Below, one piece after another: positions 6,684 through 14,864 of a stretch of DNA of 64,000 bases. The stretch spans positions 1 to 64,000 of the forward strand of contig CAKSNQ010000005.1 of NCBI GenBank assembly GCA_934476315.1. Direction: 5' to 3'. The first letter of the stretch is position 1. Each line of letters opens with the position of its first letter. Position numbers and translations under genes: made by a program. Below the pieces are notes generated by a model that worked only from the letters and a program-made list of their open reading frames with translations, made no database searches and was not told the DNA's origin. This DNA comes from an uncultured Eubacteriales bacterium (GTDB lineage Bacteria; Bacillota; Clostridia; Oscillospirales; CAG-272).

Positions 6684-7769
6684 ATGAAAGAAAAAGAAAA
6701 ACAATTATTCAGGGCGTTGTGCAGCTTCAAAAATCCGGAGTTTGACCCGGAGCTGACCGAGGCTGCCACGCCTGTCGTACTTGGACATCTTTTCTTCAAC
6801 CGTATGCAGGGTGTTGCTTACGACGTGCTACAAAAGCACGGACTGCTTGGCAAGGTCAACCGTGAATTTCGCAATTCGCTGGCTTCCGCGTATGAACAAA
6901 ATGCGGAGAAAAACCGCAGCTTCTTCCGGTGCGTCGGCATGCTTTCCGAAATTCTCGCCACCTGTCACAGCAAGGTTGCCATGCTCAAGGGCGCGTACCT
7001 GTGTGCTCACTATCCCGACGGTTACAGAACGTCAAACGACGTTGACCTTCTGGTTTCGCCCGAGGACGTGACCGCGGTCGGGCGTGCGCTTGCAGATGCC
7101 GGCTTCCGGCAAGGAAATGTCCGCGGCGGTACCTTCATTCCTGCCACCCGACGGGAGATCATAGAGTCCAAAATGATGCGGGGCGAAACGGTCCCCTACA
7201 TCAAAGAGGTAAATCTCCCCTTTATGAAATTCTTCGAGGTGGATATCAACTTCTCGCTGGATTACAAGAACGATGACGGCAAGGTGTTGTCGGATATGTT
7301 GTCCAGAACCTGTGTCATGGAGGAAAAGGGCATCGCCATTCCCACGCTGGAGCAGGCGGACTTCTTCCTTCACCTATGCGCCCACCTTTATAAGGAGGCG
7401 ACCACGCTCCCCTGGATCGAGATGCACAGAGACATGACGTTGTATAAATATTGCGACATCTATATGCTTCTCTCGGAAATGAATGAGGGGCAGCTGTTCC
7501 GGATATTCAAACGCGCCAAAGAGCTTGAAATGGAAAAGATCTGTGCTTATGCCATCCTGGAAACTGCAGGACTGTTTGACATAGCAGATGTGTATGCGCT
7601 TCATAAAGCGGAAGAAGCTCTTGCGGATGACCCGGATTTTTGCCTCAGGGTCACGTCCCCACAGGAGAAAAAAACGCTGATTTATAACACGTGCGACGCA
7701 GGCAGGCGGTTCTTTATGGAATCGCGTGCGGAGGATTTGAGAGAGGTGAAGTCGGATGAAAAAACTTAA
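6684..7769 (+). CDS. PF14907-like nucleotidyltransferase
   Basis: 361 residues from ATG 6684 (AAAGGA 9 nt upstream; an ATG at 6666 overlaps the previous stop and has no RBS). Residues about 95-120 contain VAMLKGAYL and RTSNDVDLLV: a conserved Lys-Gly followed by the D-x-D metal site of nucleotidyltransferase-fold enzymes, the layout of the uncharacterised NTP_transf_5 family. Such proteins occur in capsule and peptide-modification loci, where their substrates are mostly unknown. The gene overlaps the kinase-like gene by 14 nt, the first of several overlaps, pointing to coupled translation of a functional unit. Confidence 0.72.
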   Translation: MKEKEKQLFRALCSFKNPEFDPELTEAATPVVLGHLFFNRMQGVAYDVLQKHGLLGKVNREFRNSLASAYEQNAEKNRSFFRCVGMLSEILATCHSKVAMLKGAYLCAHYPDGYRTSNDVDLLVSPEDVTAVGRALADAGFRQGNVRGGTFIPATRREIIESKMMRGETVPYIKEVNLPFMKFFEVDINFSLDYKNDDGKVLSDMLSRTCVMEEKGIAIPTLEQADFFLHLCAHLYKEATTLPWIEMHRDMTLYKYCDIYMLLSEMNEGQLFRIFKRAKELEMEKICAYAILETAGLFDIADVYALHKAEEALADDPDFCLRVTSPQEKKTLIYNTCDAGRRFFMESRAEDLREVKSDEKT

Positions 7770-8400
7770 TATGCGAAAGAACGATACTCGGGGGCTGTTG
7801 ATTACCTTCTGCGGTCTGGACGGCTGCGGAAAGACCACCATAATGCATCGGCTCATCGCGGACCTTGAACGGGAGCACGAAGTGTTCGTCACCAAACAAC
7901 CGACGAATGTTGTCCGTAATTCCGAGGTTTTCCGGACCTATATGGACTGTCCGGATCACGATGCGTTCGACTATCGCAGTCTGTCGCTCCTGGCGGCAGG
8001 CGACCGTCTGCAACACGTGAATAAGGTCATCCGCCCGCAGATGGAGTCGGGGAAGATTGTCCTCAGCGACCGGTATTTTTATTCCTGCCTTGCTAATCTC
8101 CGGGCGCGTGGCTACAAGCACGACCGCTGGATTTACGAGATTGCCGAATCGGTCATAGAGCCGGATGTCGCGTTTTTCTTTGATCTTCCCGTAAGAGAAG
8201 CGGTCGCGCGTGTGCGCCGCCGTCCTGAGGAAAAGGATCGGTATATCGACATGACGCTTCAATATCGGCTCCGGCAGGAATACCGGAGGATCTGCGCGGC
8301 GAATCATGGCGTTCTGGTGCCCACGACGCGCACAGAGGACGAATGTTATGCGATGGTAAAAAATGCGGTAAAGGAGGTGCTTTGCGATGGAGATCTTTGA
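7756..8400 (+). CDS. Thymidylate-kinase-like P-loop protein
   Basis: 214 residues. Walker A is CGLDGCGKTT (about 19-28). VLSDRYFYS (about 100-108) matches the DR(Y/F/W) motif of dTMP-kinase-like enzymes, and RRRPEEKDRYID resembles the lid. Housekeeping dTMP kinase would rarely sit in such an operon, and similar kinase-like proteins occur beside NTP_transf_5 proteins in modification clusters. I infer phosphorylation of a nucleotide or another small substrate or peptide rather than dTMP for DNA synthesis. It overlaps both the upstream and the downstream gene by 14 nt. Confidence 0.72.
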   Translation: MKKLNMRKNDTRGLLITFCGLDGCGKTTIMHRLIADLEREHEVFVTKQPTNVVRNSEVFRTYMDCPDHDAFDYRSLSLLAAGDRLQHVNKVIRPQMESGKIVLSDRYFYSCLANLRARGYKHDRWIYEIAESVIEPDVAFFFDLPVREAVARVRRRPEEKDRYIDMTLQYRLRQEYRRICAANHGVLVPTTRTEDECYAMVKNAVKEVLCDGDL

Positions 8401-8650
8401 GAAAGTCAAGGCGGTTCTGCATGAGCTTTGCGGTGCGGAGGAAATTTGCCCCGAGAGCGAGCTTCAGAGCGGTCTGGGGCTGGACAGCCTTCAGATGGTC
8501 GCGCTTCTGATGATGCTGGAGGAAACCTTTTCGATCACGCTGGAGGAATCGGATATGAATCCCTTCGACCTGACAGATGTTGCGCATGTTGTCGGGCTGG
8601 TAGAAAAATACGTAGGCGGTGACAAGGATGACGACAAAAAAGAGAATTGA
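8387..8650 (+). CDS. Stand-alone acyl carrier protein
   Basis: 87 residues. LGLDSLQM places the phosphopantetheine-accepting serine at residue 34, and the surroundings (acidic helix 2, VALLMMLEETF) are those of a carrier protein. RBS AAGGAGG precedes ATG 8387 inside the end of the kinase-like gene. The tail is unusually acidic and basic by turns (GDKDDDKKEN). With an adenylate-forming ligase two genes on, the simplest reading is that the ligase loads an acyl or aminoacyl group on Ser34. No fatty-acid synthesis genes are nearby, so this is unlikely to be the housekeeping ACP. Confidence 0.88.
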   Translation: MEIFEKVKAVLHELCGAEEICPESELQSGLGLDSLQMVALLMMLEETFSITLEESDMNPFDLTDVAHVVGLVEKYVGGDKDDDKKEN

Positions 8651-9635
8651 GCTTCCGCTCATCGAGCCGATCTACAGTACCTACCACAACCAGGGCGCCG
8701 CTACCGCGATTCTTGTGAAGAACCCGTCCATCCGGAACTGGTATATGAATCAAATTATGATGCTCCAGTGCAATCGGAAGTTTCTCAGCGGCTTCACAAC
8801 ACCCGAAATCAAGGTGGCGTATGCCACGTGGAACGAGTGCCCGTACCTGTTTCAGCAGTGGTATGACATGCGGTACCTCGGCGGATACAGCAATTACGTG
8901 ATCCGCAATCTGATCGACGCGGGCTATTATGTCTGCTTCGGTTTCGTAGACGATTATTACGTGGAGGGAAAGAGTTGGTACCATCAGCGCCATTTCAGTC
9001 ATGACGGTTGTATTTGCGGCTATGACCAGGAAAATAAGACCTATTGCATCCACGCGTATGACGTCAACTGGATCTATCAGAAGTTCTGGACACCCCAGAA
9101 ATCGTTCAACGCCGGGCGGGTGGCACAGTTCAAGGAGGGCAAGTTCGGACGCCTTTGCGGCATCAAGCCCAAGGGAGACCGGATTGCATTTTCCCCGGAG
9201 ACCGCGCTCGGAAAGATTGCGGAGTACCTGGATTCCACAATGGAGAAGTACCCGGAGACAGGCGAAGGAAACGTTTATGGAATCGTCGTCCATGACTATA
9301 TCGCCAAATACGTCGGCAAGCTCTACGACGGTTCGATTCCCTACGAGAAAATGGATCGGCGCGTATTCCGCATGATCTGGGAGCACAAAAAGGTCATGCT
9401 TCAGAGAATCGCGCTCATTGAGGACGCGCTGACGCTGGACCATTCGGTCAGTGAGGCGTACAACGCCGTCGTCCGCGACGCGGACCACTGTCGGATGCTT
9501 TACGCCGCGCACCATATGAAGCAGAGGAATTCCGTCCTGCCGGTCATACAGAAAAAGCTGCTCTCCCTGCGGGAGCAGGAGCAGACGCTCCTTGAGCAAC
9601 TGCTCGAAAAAGGAAAGGAGACAACGGTAAAATGA
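8628..9635 (+). CDS. Papain-like-fold (BtrH/C39-like) protein of unknown activity
   Basis: 335 residues from ATG 8628, inside the end of the ACP gene; a GTG at 8619 is possible. The order of motifs resembles BtrH-N/C39-type papain-like folds: an early YHNQGAATAIL segment where relatives have His-Cys, an aromatic middle (GFVDDYYVEGKSWYHQRHF), then HDGCICGYD and a YCIHAYD strand. The expected nucleophile is not Cys at the early position, so peptidase activity is doubtful. BtrH-type proteins move acyl groups from a carrier protein to an acceptor, which would fit the ACP before and the ligase after. The C-terminal third is helical and charged. Family assignment is tentative. Confidence 0.5.
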   Translation: MTTKKRIELPLIEPIYSTYHNQGAATAILVKNPSIRNWYMNQIMMLQCNRKFLSGFTTPEIKVAYATWNECPYLFQQWYDMRYLGGYSNYVIRNLIDAGYYVCFGFVDDYYVEGKSWYHQRHFSHDGCICGYDQENKTYCIHAYDVNWIYQKFWTPQKSFNAGRVAQFKEGKFGRLCGIKPKGDRIAFSPETALGKIAEYLDSTMEKYPETGEGNVYGIVVHDYIAKYVGKLYDGSIPYEKMDRRVFRMIWEHKKVMLQRIALIEDALTLDHSVSEAYNAVVRDADHCRMLYAAHHMKQRNSVLPVIQKKLLSLREQEQTLLEQLLEKGKETTVK

Positions 9636-10999
9636 ACCTTTGGACGTACGTAAAGGAGCATATGATGGAAAATTCCGATCAGAGAATCGCGGAGGGCAGG
9701 GAGTCGCTGTCCTTTGAGGAAACAGTGATCTGGGCGGAGGAGTTTGCAAAGAAGCTGAACGACTTTCATTGCTGTGCGATTCTTTGCTCCTCCGAAATGG
9801 CGACGGCAATGTCCCTGCTCGCCTGCTTTGCCGCCGGAGTGACGGCAGTTCCTCTTTCCATGCGGTATGGGGAGCTTCACTGCAATAAAATTCTCAGCGC
9901 CATCAGCCCCGACGCGATCATTACGGACACCGACAGCAGGATTCGGGTGTACAAAATCAAGGACAGCCAGTATATTCCGCCTCAGGAGCACCCGGCGCTG
10001 ATTATGTGTACCTCCGGCACCACGGGCATCCCGAAAGGCGCGATGCTCAGCGAGCGCAATATCATGACCAACGTGTCGGACATTGCGGAGTATTTCGTCA
10101 TGGATCGGAGAGATACCATTCTGATCGTGCGCCCGCTGTATCATTGCGCCGTGCTGACCGGCGAATTCCTTACCGCGCTCATCCGGGGAGCCTGCGTCCG
10201 GTTCTATTCCGGGCAATTCAACCCGATGATGACGCTTGAGCTGATCCGCGAGAACGCGATCACCGCGTTTTGCGGGACGCCGACATTGCTTTCCGTCATG
10301 GCGAGATTCAAGCGCGACTCCTATACAGATACCCTCCGGCACATCTGCGTCAGTGGGGAGTGTATGGGCGCCGAGGTCGGGGAGCGGATCGCCGATGCCT
10401 TCCCGCAGTGTGCCGTTTATCACATCTACGGGTTGACCGAGGCGTGCCCCCGCGTCAGTTATCTGCCCCCGGAATATTTTCGGGCGTATCCCGATTGCGT
10501 AGGTGTCCCGCTTCGGTCCGTGTCGGTCAAAATTCTGGACCCGCAGGGCAAGCCCTGCGGGGAGAACGAGGCAGGTATCCTGTACGTCAAGGGGGACAAT
10601 GTGATGCTCGGGTACTACCGTCAGCCGGAAAAGACCCGCGAAATTCTGCGGGACGGCTGGCTGTGCACCGGAGATGTCGCACTCATCAACAGTGCCGGTT
10701 TTCTGAAGATCAAAGGGCGGAACGACGACCTGATTATCCGCTCCGGGATGAACATTTATCCCGCGGAGATCGAAGCGGTCCTGAAACAGGATCCGCGGGT
10801 CAGGGAAGTGCTGGCATATGGCTTCCGCAACCAGCTCAGTACCCAGATCGGCTTGAAAGTCGTGGGCGATTTTGCATCTGTCGATGAAGTGAAACAGCTC
10901 TGCCTGCGGCTTCTTCCGCCGTACCAGCACCCGTCTGCCATCGAACTTCTGGAAGAACTGCCGAAAAACGGTTCCGGAAAGGTCATACGGCGCGGGTGA
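9632..10999 (+). CDS. Acyl-adenylate (AMP-forming) ligase
   Basis: 455 residues, somewhat shorter than the 500-550 usual for acyl-CoA synthetases. All core motifs are visible: phosphate-binding CTSGTTGIPKGA (about 126-137), IYGLTEA (about 265-271), the GWLCTGDVA hinge Asp (about 345) and the C-terminal catalytic Lys in PKNGSGKVIRRG near the end. It should activate a carboxylic acid as acyl-AMP and pass it to a thiol, here probably the Ser34 pantetheine of the nearby carrier protein. The ATGA overlap with the BtrH-like gene ties the two together. Substrate specificity cannot be read by eye; it lacks any condensation or thioesterase partner. Confidence 0.87.
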   Translation: MNLWTYVKEHMMENSDQRIAEGRESLSFEETVIWAEEFAKKLNDFHCCAILCSSEMATAMSLLACFAAGVTAVPLSMRYGELHCNKILSAISPDAIITDTDSRIRVYKIKDSQYIPPQEHPALIMCTSGTTGIPKGAMLSERNIMTNVSDIAEYFVMDRRDTILIVRPLYHCAVLTGEFLTALIRGACVRFYSGQFNPMMTLELIRENAITAFCGTPTLLSVMARFKRDSYTDTLRHICVSGECMGAEVGERIADAFPQCAVYHIYGLTEACPRVSYLPPEYFRAYPDCVGVPLRSVSVKILDPQGKPCGENEAGILYVKGDNVMLGYYRQPEKTREILRDGWLCTGDVALINSAGFLKIKGRNDDLIIRSGMNIYPAEIEAVLKQDPRVREVLAYGFRNQLSTQIGLKVVGDFASVDEVKQLCLRLLPPYQHPSAIELLEELPKNGSGKVIRRG

Positions 11000-11021
11000 C
11001 GAAGGGGGACAGAGCAGAAAA

Positions 11022-11642
11022 ATGAAAACGATGACAGAACGGGAGAAAAAGCACCTTCTGACCGAGGAGCAATACCGTGTTCTTCTGGAACGCTTCGGGC
11101 AGGGCAAGCCGGTCTTCGAGCAGGTCAATTATTATTTTGACACCGATGACCTCGCCATGAACCGCCGGAGCATCACGTGCCGGATTCGCCTGAAAAACGG
11201 CAGATATAAGGGCACGATCAAGCGCCATAGAACCGGGACGGATCACAGTACCGAGACTGAGATCGAGGTGCGCGACGGCATCCGGGAAAATGCGTTTGTC
11301 GATATGGGTCTGCACCTTAAGGGACAACTTGTCACGGAGCGACACGTCATTCAGAAAGACGCGTATTGTGAGGTGGTGCTGGACAAAAACGACTACCTCG
11401 GCATCACGGACTACGAGCTTGAGGTCGAGTACCTGCCCGGCGGCGAGACGGCGGCAGGGGAGACGATACGCGCGATTGCGGAGGTTTTGCAATGCGGAAC
11501 GCACGTGAAACGCGGGAGTCGCGACAGCGCTAAAAGCAAGTCCGAAAGATTTTTCCGGAAATTGCTGGAATCAATTTTAACCATGACAGAAGATGTCGCG
11601 GTTGTCCCTTATACTGAGGGTGCAGCTGCAAGGAACAAATAA
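11022..11642 (+). CDS. CYTH-domain (triphosphate tunnel) protein
   Basis: 206 residues. The N-terminal EREKK fits the ExExK signature. It is followed by paired charged strands typical of the tunnel fold: NYYFDTDD, CRIRLKNGRYKGTIKRHR, STETEIEV and ELEVEYLPGG. CYTH proteins hydrolyse inorganic triphosphate or thiamine triphosphate or make cyclic nucleotides, with metal bound by tunnel glutamates. Here the companion nucleotidyltransferase and kinase suggest it processes a phosphorylated or nucleotide product of the operon. It lies 22 nt after the ligase gene. The last 40 residues, after the domain, are unrelated and of unknown role. Confidence 0.8.
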   Translation: MKTMTEREKKHLLTEEQYRVLLERFGQGKPVFEQVNYYFDTDDLAMNRRSITCRIRLKNGRYKGTIKRHRTGTDHSTETEIEVRDGIRENAFVDMGLHLKGQLVTERHVIQKDAYCEVVLDKNDYLGITDYELEVEYLPGGETAAGETIRAIAEVLQCGTHVKRGSRDSAKSKSERFFRKLLESILTMTEDVAVVPYTEGAAARNK

Positions 11643-11683
11643 AATACCAAACAAAATCTTAAGAAAAAGGAGAATTATTTATC

Positions 11684-12490
11684 ATGGCATGCAGAAATGT
11701 TTACCGGGTACCGACGGGGGATGAGGACGGGCATATGCCCAAGAGTATGATTACCGTCCCCGCGGTGGCAAAAAATGTGAACCGTCTCCTCTTCGGCGCC
11801 GATTCGGCAACGCGGGCAGACGTCCTTCTTCAAAACAATATCCGGGAATTTGAATGGGTGGTCCGCAACAAAATTTACCCGAATTTCTACGGCAGATACC
11901 TGACCGGAAAGGATTGCCTGACCAAGGAAGAAATCAACTTCCTTCACGACAAGGGGTGCAAGATCGCTCCGATGTGCAAGGATATCTGCACAAAGGTAAC
12001 GGAGTACGAGGGGCGCATGCTCGGTAAAAAGCTCGCGCTTCGCGCTCAGGATCTGCAGATTCCCACGGGCACCGCGATCTTCCTGGAGCTTGGCGAGGAG
12101 GAGGCAGTGAAGCGCGACTTCCTGCGTGGCTACGCGATTGCTCTGATGGAGGAGGGCTATACCCCCGGCTTCAAAGCGAATACCGACGCGGCATTTAAGT
12201 TCGACCGTGAATTCAGTCGCGGGCTTCTGACAGAGAACAGCACCTTCAGAAGATGCATGATCTGGGCGGCGGCTCCCATTATCGACAAATTCAACGGAAT
12301 CAGAACCGCTCATCTGATCCATCCGGACAGATGGATGCCGTTTGCCCCCTCGGGGATGACGAGAAACGAGATTGCCGTCTGGCAGTATGGCAAAAATGCC
12401 CATCCCATCGAGGACGACAACGGAGGAGAAACGTTCTTCAACCTCAACCTCGTTCGCAACGAACAGGTCATCATCGAGAAAATGTTCTGA
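11684..12490 (+). CDS. DUF1906-like glycoside-hydrolase-fold protein, leaderless
   Basis: 268 residues. Residues about 55-200 fit the DUF1906/Rv2525c-type TIM-barrel: FYGRYLTG, LTKEEINFLHDKGCKIAPM, LQIPTGTAIFLELG and a GYTPGFKANTD strand. Members are often cell-wall or phage-lysin related, with catalytic activity unproven. No signal peptide or membrane segment is seen, so a surface role would need a non-Sec route. AAAAAGGAG precedes ATG 11684. It is 41 nt after the CYTH gene and 41 nt before the Big2 gene. Assignment rests on fold-like motifs only. Confidence 0.6.
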   Translation: MACRNVYRVPTGDEDGHMPKSMITVPAVAKNVNRLLFGADSATRADVLLQNNIREFEWVVRNKIYPNFYGRYLTGKDCLTKEEINFLHDKGCKIAPMCKDICTKVTEYEGRMLGKKLALRAQDLQIPTGTAIFLELGEEEAVKRDFLRGYAIALMEEGYTPGFKANTDAAFKFDREFSRGLLTENSTFRRCMIWAAAPIIDKFNGIRTAHLIHPDRWMPFAPSGMTRNEIAVWQYGKNAHPIEDDNGGETFFNLNLVRNEQVIIEKMF

Positions 12491-12531
12491 TACACACAAC
12501 AATTCAAATAAAAATGTAAAGGAGAAAAAAT

Positions 12532-14814
12532 ATGTTAGAGAATTATCATGCCTATTACGACTACGATTCCTGCGGTGGGTCCTGCGGCGGCGATTGCCCT
12601 CCCACCCCGACCCCCGTGTACGTTACCTCCGTCAGTGTCACGCCGAGCTACCTCAGCATGAAGGTCGGAGAGTGGTCCTATGCCCCCTACGCCTCTGTCT
12701 TGCCGTCGAACGCCGATAACAGAACCGTGCAGTGGTACAGTAACGATTCGAGCATTGCCTCGGTCAACTCCTCCAGCGGCTACGTCTACGCGAATTCGGA
12801 AGGTACCACGCAAATTTACGCGGTTGCCACGGATGGAAGCGGTTGCCGCGACTACCTGACCGTGTCTGTGAGCCGGAGAGTTCTGGTTTCCACGGTGGAA
12901 TTCGATTACACGAGCGTTACCCTTGAAAAGGGAGATAGCTGGCAGATTCATGCCACGATCTGCCCGTATAACGCGGATAACACGGGACTGCGTTGGGAAA
13001 GCTCCAACACCGATATCGCAACTGTGAGCAACGGTCTTGTCACCGCCGTATCCCGCGGCACCGCGACCATTACCGCGACCGCACGCGACGGCAGTGGCGC
13101 AAGAGCCATTTGTACGGTTTACGTGACGGAAACCATTCCCGTGACCTCCGTCAATGTCTCTCCACAGTATAAGTCGATGTACTGCGGAACGTCCAGTTAT
13201 GTTTACGCAACGGTTTCCCCGTGCGACGCTACCAATTCAGAAGTGCTGTGGAGCAGTAGTGATGAGTGCGTTGCCACGGTGAACCCGGACAGCGGTCTGG
13301 TCTGGGCACGGTGCGCCGGTACAGCGGTCATCCGCGCAACCGCCCGCGACGGCAGTGGCGTATCCGGCTGTTGCTACCTGACGGTCACGGAACAGATTTT
13401 GGTTCAGAATATTTACCTGAATCACTACGATATGACTCTGCCTGTCAATTCGTCCGGAATTCTGGAGGCATCCATTTGCCCCGAAAATGCCACGAATAAG
13501 ACGATTTTGTGGACCAGTAGCAATACGCAGGTCGCCTCCATCAACGGCGCCGGCACCGTGGTCGCAAGGGGAATCGGTACCGCAACGATTACCGCCAGCA
13601 CCTACGACAACAGTGGCGTAACGGCATGCTGCCAGGTAACGGTCGTTCCGGTTCCGATTGAGAAGGTGGAACTGAATAAGACCAAGATGTTCCTTGGAAA
13701 GGATGAGGTTGTGCAGCTGCAGTGCAACGTGACTCCTCGCAACGCGACAGTGTCGACCGTTACATGGGAATCCTCTCCCGGCTACGTTGCAAGCGTCTCC
13801 TCGAGCGGTGCTGTGACTGCCCTTGCCGATGGTACCGCCACGGTTACGGTACGGGTCAACGGAACCTATACTGCCACCTGCGAGGTTGTCGTGGATACAA
13901 GAGAAAAGGTTGTGATTGAAAAAGCGCTTGATACGGACAACGAGGAATACTTCAAAATCAAGTTTGATGATGGAAGCATCTGGAAAAGCATTGGTTGCGA
14001 TTTGTCGCTGGACGTCAATCGTTCCGGAGGCCTCATGTCTGACCCGGATGACGAACGGCTAAACTGCCCGGAGCGGAGACATATGAGTAATGTGAGTATG
14101 AATTTCTCCGCAAGACAGCTTGCGTTCGCTTACTTGTGTGATCCTCTGGGTGTCGAATTCTACATGAATCGTTACGACACTTCGGCGCACCCGATTTCAG
14201 CACTTGGGCTGATGTGTTTGAAGGATGAAATTTACAAGAACATCTTCGGACGCTGGCCGCGATTGTTCCGGGAACTTCCGGATGGTCAGGTCTCCTACGT
14301 CGTGTATACGCAATCTCAGGATGTTCGCCCCCATTATTATTCCGACGCTGAAATCATGTTCGGCGGACACACCATTGTCGATTTCCTGTCTCTTGCGTCT
14401 TTTGCCTTCAATGTTATCAACAGCATCGCGTTGTCTATCTTCTCCATGGCTTCCGATTCCTTCGGTACATTTATGACAGCTATGGATATTTCAAAGCTGC
14501 TGTTGTTCAATGGCGCAGTAGAGGACACTCTTGCTAGCGGCTCGTCGGCGGCATTGTCCGAGTATGTGAACAATGTGATTAATTCCAGCACGAGCGTTCA
14601 AGCTGTGAGAAGCGGTTTGTCGAGCAGATTCGGCTGGGCGATGAACGTTCTGGATTTGATTCCTACCATTCTGGATGCTGCAGGTGCATTTGCGCCATCG
14701 CTGAATGAAATGAAAGTTTACACCAAGATCGACTCCGAGAACTTCCGGACTTGCTTCCTGGTGGACGGCGATGAAATGAGTTTGCAGGAACTTCTTGAAA
14801 ACCTTGAAAACTAA
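12532..14814 (+). CDS. Large leaderless protein with five Big2 repeats and a novel C-terminal region
   Basis: 760 residues. The first 25 are odd: a tyrosine-rich stretch, then SCGGSCGGDC and a proline-threonine linker, with no signal peptide. Five bacterial Ig-like (Big2) domains follow at about 26-108, 109-195, 196-285, 286-370 and 371-453, each with a SxxP/DN-x-T-W-x-SS-x-A-V core and a GTATITATA-type end. Residues 454-760 match no family I know and contain two hydrophobic stretches (about 620-650). Big2 proteins normally act outside the cell as adhesins. Strong RBS AAAGGAG precedes ATG 12532. It ends the operon; a terminator follows. Confidence 0.8.
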   Translation: MLENYHAYYDYDSCGGSCGGDCPPTPTPVYVTSVSVTPSYLSMKVGEWSYAPYASVLPSNADNRTVQWYSNDSSIASVNSSSGYVYANSEGTTQIYAVATDGSGCRDYLTVSVSRRVLVSTVEFDYTSVTLEKGDSWQIHATICPYNADNTGLRWESSNTDIATVSNGLVTAVSRGTATITATARDGSGARAICTVYVTETIPVTSVNVSPQYKSMYCGTSSYVYATVSPCDATNSEVLWSSSDECVATVNPDSGLVWARCAGTAVIRATARDGSGVSGCCYLTVTEQILVQNIYLNHYDMTLPVNSSGILEASICPENATNKTILWTSSNTQVASINGAGTVVARGIGTATITASTYDNSGVTACCQVTVVPVPIEKVELNKTKMFLGKDEVVQLQCNVTPRNATVSTVTWESSPGYVASVSSSGAVTALADGTATVTVRVNGTYTATCEVVVDTREKVVIEKALDTDNEEYFKIKFDDGSIWKSIGCDLSLDVNRSGGLMSDPDDERLNCPERRHMSNVSMNFSARQLAFAYLCDPLGVEFYMNRYDTSAHPISALGLMCLKDEIYKNIFGRWPRLFRELPDGQVSYVVYTQSQDVRPHYYSDAEIMFGGHTIVDFLSLASFAFNVINSIALSIFSMASDSFGTFMTAMDISKLLLFNGAVEDTLASGSSAALSEYVNNVINSSTSVQAVRSGLSSRFGWAMNVLDLIPTILDAAGAFAPSLNEMKVYTKIDSENFRTCFLVDGDEMSLQELLENLEN

Positions 14815-14828
14815 AAAATAGCATAAAA

Positions 14829-14860
14829 CTCCCGTGGACTACTCAGGTAGCCCACGGGAG
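14829..14860 (-). terminator. Terminator between convergent Big2 and LRR genes
   Basis: CTCCCGTGG (14829-14837) pairs with CCACGGGAG (14852-14860), continued by CTAC/GTAG across one mismatch. On the minus strand TTTT follows directly, so it mainly ends the LRR lipoprotein transcript; it may also stop the Big2 transcript. Confidence 0.7.
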
Positions 14861-14864
14861 AAAA

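Noticed and set aside
6684..8400. Toxin-antitoxin or defence pair (nucleotidyltransferase plus kinase)
   Set aside because: The proteins match PF14907 and thymidylate-kinase-like families and are translationally coupled to ACP and ligase genes rather than forming a two-gene unit with typical antitoxin features.
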